In this document: in pieces, positions 43,394 through 55,818 of the stretch
Layout of the letters: the number at the start of each line of letters is the position of its first letter
Position numbering within the stretch: the first letter of the stretch is position 1
Assembly (NCBI RefSeq): GCF_963678635.1
Contig: NC_087062.1
Span: forward strand, 87,083,845 to 87,147,844
From: Symsagittifera roscoffensis
Lineage: Eukaryota; Xenacoelomorpha; Acoela; Convolutidae
Length of the DNA stretch: 64,000 nucleotides
Direction: 5' to 3'
Made by a program: the position numbers and the translations under genes
Notes under the pieces: generated by a model
Databases searched by the model: none
Told to the model about the DNA's origin: nothing
Seen by the model: only the letters and a program-made list of their open reading frames with translations

Positions 43394-44259
43394 CTGTCAA
43401 AAATATTATCTGCCATAATGGTATAATCATGTAGCTATAATGAGTCCTAACCTTTTGTTTTTTTTTGGTTATTCGACCGTAAAATTTTTTTAAGTAAGTC
43501 AATTAATATCGCAAAATAACATCGAAATACCAAAGGTTCCCACCATCTATTTTAACTACCATCTATTAAATTTTTAATTTTCTGAAGCGTTATCAAGCGT
43601 TATAAATAAAAGTAAAAACATATTAAAGAATTTTTGAAAATATCAACTTTCGAATTTCCAGGAAAAAAGTATACATCCGTAAACCTCCTCCTAGAACAAT
43701 AGACAAATTTTTGATAAATTTAACTCAATTTCCGAAAGCTGGACCAATTAAAAATTTTTTTATTTTGCTGGGAAAATTGAAAATTAAATTCCACTTTCGA
43801 AAATTGAAATTGATCACGTTTTTCGTTACCATTACACTTTGCTATTCGATAGTGGAGTTTGCCTTCTTTTTCAGGAAGGAAATGGACCGAACTTAAAAAG
43901 AAATCAAACGACAAATTGCGAAAAGTAAGTTTGAGCCTAAACAATTTTTCAGACTTTTCCTTAAAAAAAAACGAAACATAAATTTCATCGCGACCTATTA
44001 AGAGTCTGAGTTAAGTTCATGGAAAAGCACAATTATATCAGGAAAGGTTCAAATACTTGCTTAGGCTCTTCGTCTTCATAGGCTAACCCTCTTATCACAA
44101 AAATAATAGTGTGATACTTTTTGGTACTTATATAATTACGCTTGCGATAAGCACGCGTTATCAAACGGGAATGTACACTTTTTCCGGATTAACAACTTTA
44201 ACAGAATCAAATGCATCATTGTATCTTTGCTCATATTAAATTCAAACTTTTGTGCATTC

Positions 44260-44345
44260 GCAGTCAAGTTAGCCTGGAGATAACGGATATGCCTGTAACG
44301 GCAAAAGTCCTGGGTTCCAATCGGACTGGAAAATGTTTTTTTTTC
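44260..44345 (+). repeat. tRNA-derived SINE, copy 3
   Basis: GTTAGCCTGGAGATAACGG (A-box side) and CCTGGGTTCCAATCGGAC (B box with one change), ending in a T-run. Same family as 28730 and 42335. Confidence 0.55.
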
Positions 44346-46739
44346 AAACGGGAAATATTCTGTTTCAAAAAAACGGACGGCCAATGATTTGTCTGCTTAT
44401 CTGTTGTCGGCTCAATTGTCATACTTTGGAACTGTTTTTTTCTGGCTGCGCGCGTTTTTCTGTAATTTTGCTTTCAGCGTTTGATTTACTTCCACAATTT
44501 ATATTTTTACTTTCTTGACTTTGTATTTCCTTCTTTGTTTGTTTGTTTCGCTCAAAAAGTTTCTCGGTCATTTTTTTGGCCAATTTTTAGCGGCCTAAGG
44601 ACCTATTTTTAGGTCGTTTTAAAGGAAAAGAACCTTAACATATGCCTCCGCAGTTTTCAATTAAGTTTTATGTATACCAATCAGCTTGCTGAAATTTCTT
44701 CTTTTTTCGTTGTGGAAAATTTTTTCCATTGAAAAAGTCTGATGGGAAGTATTTTGATTTTTGTTTTCTCAAAAAATACCCATCTCATCTGAGTTTTTTG
44801 TTTCCAAGAACAAGATGGCTTTGAAAAACTCCCTGCATAAGCGGCTACGCCCAAAAATTTTTAACACTTATGGCCCTCAAAAAAGTCAAATGCTTGATTG
44901 TTTTTACCGTTTTTTAATCTTGTTACATATTCCTTAAAACAACTCCGCCATATCAGAGATATTGGGTTCAATTCAAATGTTTATGCAATTGCGACCAAAT
45001 TTTTCTCACATTTCTTTCAAAACTTTGATTTGTATCGGTTTTTTTTTGAAAGTTTTTGACTTCTCTCGAGAACTACCCTTTCAAATCGGACATTTTGGCT
45101 TCAATCAAAATTACAGGTTGCGTGAATCCGTTCTGCATAGGCGGCTACTCACTGTTTTTCCACACAGAAAGCTATGATTCTCGAAAATTTTTGTTTTGTT
45201 TACCATTTTTTGGACCTTTCTCGCTAAATCTTCTGTCAAATCTGATATGATATTTTAAATCGAAAGAGCGCGTTTGAAACCGCGGCTCCTAAGGTTGTTG
45301 TAAGAGAAATGTTGTCTGCTTGGGAAAAATGATTATTTCAATTTTTTAACTCTTCTCACTTTTTAAAATTAATGAACGAAATTAATGACTCTCATATAGG
45401 TCTTGGTTATTTTTTTTATTTTTTTTGCGGGAAAAAGTCTTCAATTGCCCTTATAACTACAGATATGCATTCATACATGTTAATGCATTTATGAATGCAC
45501 CTATGAATATATGCACTTTTTGAGTTCAATTGAAATTCATCTGCTGGAAACTACGTAAATAGCATTCTTTGAATACGAACGTGGAAATGGCGCAAAAAGT
45601 TGAACAATTTCTAGTTTCGAAAATGAAATTTAATTTTTAGATTTCTTGCGGAATAAAAACTTTACTTATTGATCCAGTTTTTTCTAATTGGGTTCATGTT
45701 ATCAAAAAAGCGCCAATCATAATTTTTTATAAAAATTCAAAGAACTTAAAGGGCGTCTATTTTTTATTTGATATTCGAAAGTTGAGCTTTTTTCAACGAA
45801 GTCAATAATTTTTTCTGTTTACTTGCGTTCAATTTTTTTCCAACTGTCAGTTGGCTATGTTTTTAGTAGAGAAACAATAAGGTTTTGGGCAAAGTTTTTG
45901 TAATCAGATTTGTCGTGCCGCATCAGTATAGCAGTTTCATTCAGTTTCAAACACGCCCATTCAGCTTTAACAGGGCCTCCAGTTATTTTTTATCGAGACA
46001 TACGAAAGTTCTGAATCACCATGTTTTTTTTAAACATTAAAATTTTTTTTCCAATCTTTTATGTTTCTGTTGTATAACAAGTAGTGCAAAGCTCCGCTTC
46101 GCCTCTGTGTCTTTTATTTTAGACTGTTAATGAAAAAAAAACACAGTTTAAGGCCTTATTACTGTTCCGACTTTCGAAGAAAATATGCAATATTTATGCT
46201 TGGGTTGATTTTGTTTTCACTTATTTACGAATTTTAAACTAGGCGTTTTTGACGAACGTTTTGATACCATCTGAAAGATATTGTTGCAGGAAGCTCAACT
46301 GTAAAAAATTTTCACCTGTGTTCATTTTTTGTAAAGTTATGGGGGTTAGAAAATTGCATTTTTGGCTACTTCGTGATAATTAACGCTCGGCGTTTTTTTA
46401 TCCTAGAAAAACACCCATAAAAGACATATTAATGCGTTCCAAATTGAATTGAGGCCACCATTTTGGTTATTAGATAGCATGTGGTGGGGGGAGGGGAGGG
46501 TGAAATGCAGAAAAATGAAACACAAAATGACGAGAAAAAAATTGTCAAATATTCAAGGAAAAGATTTCCTATTGGCCTTTAAATTGAAGGTTGTATTTAG
46601 CGTGTCGTGTATTTATAAGAGAACCTGGAAAGCAATAATACGCGGCTAACGCGCATTTGTGCTTTAATTATCCCTAATTGGCCAAACTAGCCATGTGCAA
46701 ACCCCATAATTTTACAAAAAATGATAACAGTTAATTGTT

Positions 46740-47265
46740 TTTCGGCTTTCGTAACAAAAGTAACGGAATATTTGTGTTCGCGTGGTTTTTTTTCTTCAGA
46801 CAAATTTCGACTTTTTATCTAGCCTTTTTTGACAGAATTTTTAAATATCATTCAAAGGTATTGTTGTCCTGAGCTTAAGATTGAAAAGAAATTTTACCTG
46901 TGATCATTTTTCGTAAAGTAATGGGGGTTTAAAGATAGTAATTTTGGCCAATTTGGGACAATTAACGCGCGATTTGTTTCGCGCTATAAACGAGTAAGCG
47001 GAGATTTAATCTGTCATAGAAATCGTTTCAAATTAGTTCAAGGATGTTTGTTTGCCATTATTGATTTGTTTATAGAAGCGAAATCTATCACTTTGTATTT
47101 TATATGGCGTGTGGGGGGATGATTTTCACAAAAAATCTCAAGTTTAAAATAAAAAATGTTAGTTTTATTTTATTACATTTTTTTTTCATGTTATTACTGC
47201 TCCATAGACCTTAAAATGCAGTCGGAACATTCAGGGCTTCGCAGTGATACGAGCAGTCTTGTTTC
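46740..47265 (+). repeat. Foldback-family arm, direct copy
   Basis: Parallels 38275-38800 phrase by phrase: AACAAAAGTAACGGAATATT, GGGACAATTAACGCGCGAT, TGTGGGGGGATGATTTT, and GAGCAGTCTTG at the end. Confidence 0.7.
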
Positions 47266-47878
47266 ACTTTATGAGTGGATGAAACAGTCGTTTACGCGTT
47301 TCAATAACACTCGCGCGCTAATTTGCGGAATTTAATCAAATTGCCAGTTTGCAAACCCCCAAAACTTTTCAAGAAAAATTAGGACGTCAATAATTTTCAG
47401 ATAGTGTAAAACTCAGGACGTCAATACCTTTCAGATAGTACGAAACTGGATAGTTAAAAAACCGAAATTGGTCTCGAGAAAAAAGTCACCCGAGCAAAAT
47501 GTTCGGCACTTCCCCAACCCCCCCCCCCCCCACATTTCAAACTTTATCGTCTCGGTTGTCTCACGTGTAATTATGACAAATGGTGATTTCACGATGTGAG
47601 GCATGAAGAAAAAGTGTATTTAGAATTTTTAAATTTTTCACCATGCAATACAGTGCTGATTTAAATTAACCGGACAAAACGAACAAATTTTGAAATTTTA
47701 AGCGCGTTTTTCTCAAATTGGTTATGATTAGACAAAAAGGAACAGATCAAAAAATGCTCAGAATTTCACCAGAATTAATATGGTTCCATTTTTTTCCAAA
47801 ATTTTTAACGTAAATTTTGCCACAAAAAGGATCATTTTGGCTTTTTTTTAATTAATCAAGAATTACGCTGCAATTAGA

Positions 47879-48136
47879 TTGTTGATAGGTAAGAAAACTA
47901 CATCACAAGAAGCCTCTACCTCTTACACATCCCAGCAAACTTCTAGAAGGGTTAAATCTCCAAAAACCTTTATAAGAGAAAATATTTTTGCTTGATAGTC
48001 AAGAAATGTGATTATTACTATATAAAACAATAGTATGTGAACAATTAGCGCAATTTTTTGGAGATTCAACCCTTCTAGAACTTTGTTGGGATGTGTAATA
48101 GGCTTTTTGTGATATGGTTTTCTCATCTATTAACAA
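47879..48136. mobile_element. MITE with about 90-base terminal inverted repeats
   Basis: TTGTTGATAGG at the left and TCTATTAACAA at the right begin arms that stay paired through CACATCCCA, CTTCTAGAAGGGTT and AATCTCCAAAAA. The interior is about 70 bases. It lies 200 bases from the 48333 exon. No clear target duplication. Confidence 0.75.
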
Positions 48137-48332
48137 TGTAATTTCAGTGTAATACTTGATATATTTTCCACTCTTAAAGATAATTAAATTTATAAAAGTC
48201 ATAAACGCAAAAAGTATGGCCAACAAGTCTTCTCAACTTTAAAAACACCGTTTTTCCTGCCCGATTTATTGGTTCAAGCTCGTCAAAATTGCAACAACTT
48301 GACATTAACTATAAAAAGTGAGGTGAACTGAC

Positions 48333-48442
48333 TTTCGTTCGACGACCTCCTGTTTAATGGCGACGAGAGTTGCTGTCCCTGCAGACACTGTGAAGGAATC
48401 AGACTCAGGCAGAGGCCGAACGTAGGGCGCATTCACTAACAC
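48333..48442 (-). CDS. DEG/ENaC channel, palm-domain exon
   Basis: Acceptor TTCTTTTGTAG (to 48443) and donor GTCAGT (from 48332). The 110-base exon enters in phase 0 and leaves in phase 2. It encodes VLVNAPYVRPLPESDSFTVS followed by AGTATLVAIKQEVVERK. This matches the conserved F-S-V-x-P-G-T-x-T-x-x-A-I block of DEG/ENaC channels, here with Ser-Ala-Gly-Thr. Confidence 0.9.
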
Positions 48443-51400
48443 CTACAAAAGAACATTGACATCAATTTTGGATTCAATGACATACCTATAAATTGGCTTG
48501 ATAATTCAAAAATTTCCGCACTGGAGAACAAATACGAAGGACAGACAGTGGACCAAGTTAATACCCTCAATCCCCCACCCCACCCCCAAAAAGCAGTTTA
48601 GGGGGGATGTTTAAATTTGGTTCTGAGTTTGAATTTTTAGCCAATCAGAATCGAGTATTTTACATGCAGCTCTTAGCAAATTTATTTTAAATAGATTGAA
48701 CGCAGGGAGGGAGGTATATAACTTGGTCTATCTGGATGGGGGGGGGGGGTGTAAGTTAACTTGATCCAGACTGTTGAAAGTCAAAAAATTGGAAAAATTA
48801 CCTACATTTCTTAAAAGATTTTGAAAAAAATGTAGTTTCAAACTCAAACAATGTATATCGAGTTTTTTGTACTCGATTAGAAGTATGGTACCGTTAAAAA
48901 CCTCTTCTAGAAGTTTTTCCCGAAAGTCTATCAAAGTTTTCATATAAAAAACAGACAGAAAAGTTTTTTAAAAAATTTTCTAAGTTTTGCCAGTAAATTC
49001 ATACTTTTGATCACTATATTTTTTAGAAATCGAGTGACAATCGAGTCGTTTTTGTTATACAGCCCAAAAACAGTTATACAGCCGAGTTTCTGCTATACAG
49101 CCGAGTCTTTTTATTGCTATAGTGAAAACTTGATGACACCAAGCCGAATCGTAAAATAAGGGACTTAAGCCCACATTATTCTCAAAAAGTCATGAAATAT
49201 AGTTAATTTGAAGATTGGTCTGAAGAATTTCTCAATTTCATGACCTTTCTTTACCAGTTTTTGTCTTTTTCATAAAATATAAGCCTCGTTGAAGGCGCTT
49301 TTTATGTTTATAATTTATTCATTACAAAATACGGCTGATGTACATAATGGATGCCTTTCCTAAGAGGGACATTGCCAAAAAAATGCTCATTATAGACTAA
49401 AATTGATTAAATTTTTGAAAATTAACATTTTACAGATGAAATAATAGTGCATTGAGGTGCTTATAAATGTTTAAGTTTTGGCCTGAAGTCCTTTTGGCTT
49501 GAAGTGTGGTCGGCTTGTTTTCCTAGACCCCATAATTTAGGCAGTATAACAGATAAGACCAGGCAAATCTGACGAAGAAATATTTTCAAGTTTTTTTTTG
49601 TTTTCGTCCACTTTACGCGCTTCAATTATATTTCAAGTGGTCTACTTGGAGCACACTTTTAACCGAGCCTATCTTGTCCTTTTATTTTTGACTCTTACAA
49701 AAACGATGAGAGTTTTGAACTCTCGCACAATTTTAACGTTTTAACAAGCCATTTTTGATGGATATATATTTTTTTCAAATTAAAATTATTGATGTCTCAA
49801 GCGCTTAAACTTTAACCGACATTAAACCGATATTTCACCTGTCTGTGATATTTTGTTCACTAAGTTATTTGGGTTTGAAAATTTATAAAACTTTGTTCTA
49901 TTAACGCGAAAGCAAAAACTCGATCTTTCAATTTGTTCTAACGTTACCTGCGGTAATTTATTAATACGTTAATAGGCTAAAAATGTCATCACATTATAAT
50001 GTTGAAACGGCATGTAAGGGGGGAGATAAAAATTGGAAAACTACTTTTTTCTCAAATAATGTAGCAATTTTGTTCAGTAATTGCCTTTAAAGGATAATGA
50101 GCTCTCGAAACATTCAGGGTTTTGCCCTGATTACAAGCAGTCTTGTTTATGCTTGGGCCGGTTTTTTAATTTAAGATTTGACCTGTAACTAAGTTATTTT
50201 GAGCAATTTTTTCACCAGCCAAAATGTCTAGTCAATCAAAACTGAAATTGAAAAAATAATTCAACTCTGTTCAGTTTTTGTAAGTTAATGTGGATTTAAT
50301 AAGGGCTAGTTTGGCTAAATTGGGATAAACAGCGCGCAAATATTGCTATTTTAGGACACTCGTAAACGGCTGGTTAATGCGTTTTAAAACAAAATTGAGG
50401 CAAACTATTTAGTCCTATTAAAACTGACGCTAAATACATCGTTTTGTAGTTCATATTAGCCTACGGGGGGTTAAATTGAAGAAAAAAATTTTTAAAATTT
50501 TTTTAGAAATATATTTTCTTTTTTAAAATTATGTTGACCATTTTTTAACGAAAAAAAAACACTTTTAAATTCCCTTGAAGTGCAAACCGAATATTCAGGA
50601 TTTGGCTTTGTTTAACGAGCAATCTTGTTATGTTGAAGTATAGTTTGAAAAATTAACAACACTTTTTAGAGACAAATTATCTCACAAATCAGTAGTTTCT
50701 CACAGACAAATTAAAGTTCGGTCAACTCCATGAAAAAAAAAATTTTCAGTTAAAACTATTTAGTTGTTTTATAGCATTGAAAAACTACTTCAAACCCTCA
50801 TTTTTGACATTTTTAGCTGTGAGAATTTTTAAGTGCACAGCAACCAAAAATTCATGCCTCAGCGGATGGTGGTTCGAATCGCAGAAAAGTACTACTGCAA
50901 TTTAGAACCAAATTATTTTTGCCATTTTGAACTCTATTCTTTATATTAGTGTTTTTTGATTTGTGCGCTCGCTTAAAACTCGTAAGCGATGGAGATCTCC
51001 AGTGGAGTGGGAGTGTAGCAAATCACAAAACAATTTTTTTTTTGAAATTGTTTTAGAAGTTTAAAAAACAGCACAAAAATAACGATGTTTTCAGGCGTTT
51101 CAGATGGTTAAAAAAATTACCAAAAAAGGCGTTTTTTTCGTCGCGCGCTCCAATTTAAAATCAGTTTTTATTGACGCTTAGAAAACTATTTCATCGAATT
51201 AGAAAAATCTGGATTAAAAATTACCAAAAGATAATCTTTTTGCTCGCTAAAAAGTCAAGTCTCTTAGGAAAGGGGAATGTCCGCCTCCCCTTTTAAATCA
51301 GCTAGTACCCAATAGACAGTTGGAATATTATCAGCAAAATCATAGAATAAACTTTTTTTTTAATTTTTTTGCGTCGAGTCTCGCTGCACCATGTTTTCAA

Positions 51401-52224
51401 AGAACTAACCCATTCACAGAAAATGGTCTCAAATTGTTTACTTCCGCTGGGAATGTTTTAATATTGATAACTATGTTTGCAGCAAAAACCAATTTTTTTT
51501 TGCAGTCAATTGTCTTTTGTAATTAGCCAGCTGAAATTGTTATCCGAGAGCAAAGAGATATCGACCTGAAATTTATAAAAATTCAAAATTCCAGCCGCAA
51601 ACAATCAAAGTGAGCGTGAGGACCTTTGAGACTTATTGCTGAAACAATTAGCAGGAAATGTAAACTAACTTTAAATCACTTGGTTTAAAAACTTTAATAA
51701 AAATTGTTTCTTCACTAGAATATCTCGTCCTTTTCATTCTGACTTTTACAGAAAGGATGGAAGATTTGTGCTCGGGTAGTTTTTTCTCCAGCACATTTTT
51801 AATTTTCACCAGAATTTTTCATAATTTTTTCTCAGATTAAATTTATTGATGTCTTAAGCTTAAATAAACTTAAGCCGATATTAAACCGATATTTTGCCTG
51901 TCCGTGATATTTTATTCATTAGGGTATGGGGGTTTGAAACCTGCCAATTGTTTCCCTCTTAATGCGTAAGCAAACAATTAATCTAAAAACTTGCTCCAGT
52001 GTTACCTGCGGTACTCATTAAAACACTATTCCTCTCAAAAAATATCTTTTTATTATAATGAAATAGCATGTAGAGTATAAAAAATGAAAAACTTTTTTCT
52101 TTTTTTAAACAATTTTAGCAGTTCTGTTCAATAACTGTCTTTTGACGTTAGTGAGCTGTCCAAATATTCAGGTTTTTGCCGTGATTACAAGCAGTCTTGT
52201 TTATGCTTGAACGGATTTTTGAAT

Positions 52225-52325
52225 TAGGTTTCCTTCTCGGTTGAGCAGTGAACTGATTTCTGGGTTTTTCTTTCCAGACCTTGTTTACTTCTCAACTAAC
52301 AAATAAATAGATCATTTCTGTAAAA
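52225..52325 (+). repeat. Conserved 100-base block, repeated at 53354-53452
   Basis: TTTCCTTCTCGGTTGAGCAG through AATAAATAGATCATTTCTG is nearly identical in both places, better kept than the surrounding unit sequence. Confidence 0.7.
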
Positions 52326-53759
52326 AAATACTTAAAAAATTGGCTAGGTAATCACAGCTCAAATTTTAATAAAGGCTAAATGTGTAGTCATTCAAAACTC
52401 AAATTGAAAAACAATTCAACTTTGATCAGTTTTTGTAAGTAGATGTGGATTTAAAAAGGGCTAGTTTGGCCAGATTAAGATAACCAAATATTGCATTTTT
52501 AGGACATTATCAGGTTGGATGGGAGTAATTATTGCGTTTTTAGGACATTAAATTGCATTTTTAGGACATTATCGGGCTGGATGGGAGTAAAGCAAATCCC
52601 AAAATAGACCCTTTTTCGACAAAAACTCACAATTTTAAAAAACAGCACAAAAATAACGACATTTTCAGTATTTTTAGAGGGTTTGAAAAATGACTAGAAA
52701 TACGAGTTTTTCGGCTCGAGCTCCAATCTCAAAATAAGTACTTACTGACTTGACGTCTCTAGAAAACTATTGTAGTAAATCAGAAAAATCTGGGTGCTGT
52801 GATAAACACCAAAGGATAATCTTTTTGCTTGCCAATAAATCAAATACTTGAGCAAAGGGGAACTTCCGCCTCCCCCTTTAAATCTGCTACTAGCCAATAG
52901 ACAGTTGGAATATTGTCACGGATATTAATGAAGCAAAATTTTTTCATTTTTCTGGCGTTAAATCTCGCTGCACCATGTTACCCTAAATTATTTACAGAAA
53001 ATGGTCACTAATAGTTTTATTCTGCTGGAGTTTTTGTGAATACTGATACTTAGGTTTGCAGCAAAAAGCAATCTTTTTAACCCCGTTTTTCCTTTGTTAT
53101 CAAAGAGTTGAAAATGTTTTCCGAGAGCAAAAGACTTTGACATGAAATTTACAATTATCAAAAGTCCAGCCGCGAATCGTCAAACTGAGCGTGAACACTT
53201 TTTGAGACTTATTCCTGACACAAAAGGAACAAAATGTAAGCTAATCTTAAATCAGTTCGTTATGAAACTTTTATAAAAATTATTTTTTCACTAGCATATC
53301 TATCTCGTCCTTTTGAATCATGTTTTACAAAAAGGGTGGAAGTTTTCTGCTCGGGTTGTTTCCTTCTCGGTTGAGCAGTGAACTGATTTCTGGGTTTTTT
53401 TTTCCAGACCTTGTTTACTTCTCAACTAACAAATAAATAGATCATTTCTGAAAAAAATACTTTAAAAAATGGCTAGGTAATCTAGATAACATTTCTATCT
53501 AGAAAAACAGCCTTTGCTGGGTACGGGAAGTTTTTTTACCAGCTAAAATGTTTTGTCATTCACAGCTCAAATTGAAAAAACTGAAAAATTGAAAAAACTG
53601 TAAGTTTATGTGGAGTAAATAAAGGCTAATTTGGCCAAATTGGGATAAACAGCGCGCGAATATTCCGTTTTTAGAACACTCGTAAACGGTTTATTCATGC
53701 GTTTTAAACCAAATTGAGGCAAACCATGTTGTCTTATTATTAGGACTGACGCTAAATAC

Positions 53760-53875
53760 CGCGTTCAGACAATTCGGTCACAGACAATTCAGCCAATTTC
53801 AAATTAAGACAATTCAGTCAAAATGAGCGAGACAATTCGGCCAAAGACTATTCAGACAGTTTTAAAGTTTTAAAA
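53760..53875 (+). repeat. Left terminal inverted repeat of the MULE, with internal repeats
   Basis: Four to five copies of GACAATTCGGYC/GACAATTCAGYC in about 100 bases. The right end (about 55965-56042) has the reverse complements. Confidence 0.75.
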
Positions 53876-54448
53876 CGTGCACGCAAAATCTTTTCACATG
53901 CGGCAAAACATCAAAGCTTCCATTAGACGACTTATAATTAATTCCTTTCAATTGCACATAAAACAAATAAAATTAACAGAACCAAAAGTACCTAAACATA
54001 ATAAAACTTTATGCAACTTATTAAGTTTCCAATTTTAGAATAGTAGCTAAGCAAAAATCGAACTCAACAAAAACGAAAGTAGACCCGAGATTGGGAATTT
54101 TACAGGCGGTCAAAAAGGATGATATGAGTTAAAGGGTTGACCACGCCTACCACGTACTGGCTACACAGTTACGCTGATGTTCTTATGATGCCTTAGGCGG
54201 GTGAGGGTGCAACCGCCTATCAGGTAATTTGGGTAGTTGGTTGAAACCTAAAATTCTTTAAAAGATAAACGAATTGCAATTAAAAAATTTTCAAACCAGA
54301 AACCAGTACCTCGTTCAACGCCTACTTTTTGCAATTAGATGGTCCATTCACACAATCAATATTGATTAATCTTTATTAGTAACTAGCTTGAACAACTGGC
54401 TGGTTAGTATCTGAATCAATCTCTTTCATTTACTTTTAGCAAAAGTTG

Positions 54449-55818
54449 ATGTAAAACGGAACTCGTATTATCTGAACGCAGAAAAAACCATCTTTGTCTT
54501 GATGGTTATAGATACCGTGAAAAAAACATACTTAAGAACGGCCTCATTAAAGGGCAATGTACATTTGGAAACTGCAGAGCAGTAGATTATTTGGACGAAC
54601 AGCAAGAATGCACCTTAAAAACCGAGCACGCTCATTTACCAAGCCCCTCAAACATTCAAGCTCAGAACTTTTCTAACAAAGTTCGAGAAAAAGCCGCAAA
54701 CACGGGTAACGCTTCCCGCCAGATTGTCTTCAACGCCCAAATTGACATGCCTCTTTATGCAGCGCCGACAATGTCGAGTTACTCAACATCTCTTTGGATT
54801 ATAAATCGAATCAGGCAGCAAGCCTTAGAAACAATCCCAAAACCAAAAAACCTTGAGAGCATTGACGAAATTGCTAAACCTCTTAAACTCACACTCAGCG
54901 GTGATACGTTCCTATATTTTGATTCTTGTAAGTCGGACAGTCGAATTTTAGTTTTGCAACATTACCTGCGCTCGATTTGCTTTCTCAGTCAGAAATCTGT
55001 CATTGCGATGGAACGTTTTCAGTGGCACCAGATGTCTTCTACTAAGTTTATACTATTCATGGTGCGATCGAAAACGCAGTTATACCCTTGGTGTATGCAC
55101 TGCTGCCCAAAAAGACTGAAGACACTTATGAAAAAATTATTTGGCTGCTTAAAGCAATTTGGAAAAAATAGTAGTCATTAATTTTGAAGCCGCTGTTCAA
55201 AACGCCATAAGTAAAATGCAGCCTGATACAGAAATTCAATTCTGTTTCTTCCACCTGGGCCAGGCAGTATTTACAAAAGCTTGGATATACGCGCAAGTAC
55301 ATGGACGATGATGAGTTTCGACTGAACGTCAAAAAATTTATTTGCTTGGCATTTTTTCCCGTTGACGACGTTATTTTCGCTTTTGAGGCGCTCCGAAAAG
55401 AGGATCCCTCAGAGGAATTGCAGAATCCATCGGATTATTTTGACGACACCTATATTGGTGCCTGTCGAGGTAATAGACTCGTCAAACTAAAGTTTGACAT
55501 TGAAGATTGGAACGTTTTTAATCGGGTGCCCAGCGGAGAACCTCGTACGAGCAATGCATTGGAGGCATGGAATGGCAGCTTCAATAAATTCAAATCGACA
55601 AAGCACCCAGTCCTCCCCAAGTTGATCAAACGTTTCAAAGATGAGCAAAAAATGCCAAAATTAATGTAGAGAGACTGATGTCCGGTGATATTATCAGAAA
55701 ACCGAGGCCCAAGTATTCAACTGCCAATAAGAAACTCGTTCAAAACGCAAAAAACCACAATCGAGACCATATAAAGAAGTATTTAAAACTTTTTACCTTC
55801 AATGTACATATATCCTAA
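54449..55818 (+). pseudogene. MULE transposase with N-terminal FLYWCH-like zinc finger
   Basis: CLDGYRYREKNILKNGLIKG, then CTFGNC and ECTLKTEHAHLP (54517-54640) form the C-x4-C ... H-x-H pattern of a FLYWCH finger. The frame then runs through IDEIAKPLKLTLSGDTFLYF to about 54960, after which frames change. VYALLPKKTEDTYEKIIWL (about 55092) and NFEAAVQNAISKMQP with FHLGQAVFTKAWI (about 55180-55280) are MULE blocks, the first Cys/His part of the latter lying in another frame. RTSNALEAWNGSFNK (about 55547) is the conserved C-terminal motif. At least three frameshifts. No ATG fits the start; 54449 is where similarity begins. Confidence 0.8.

Larger units (their letters stand above)
43394..48332 (-). 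other. Intron of the DEG/ENaC gene between exons at 48.3 and 43.3 kb
   Basis: Repeat-filled: SINE (44260), hairpin end (46086), foldback-family arms (46.15-47.26 kb, and inverted at 47.28-47.55 kb), a C-run near 47518, and a MITE (47879-48136). From 44.4 to 46.0 kb the sequence is AT-rich with scattered dispersed-repeat phrases and no gene. Confidence 0.45.

Noticed and set aside
47923-48226. Two minus-strand frames near 48 kb
   Set aside because: They fall within the inverted repeats of the MITE at 47879-48136 and have no family.
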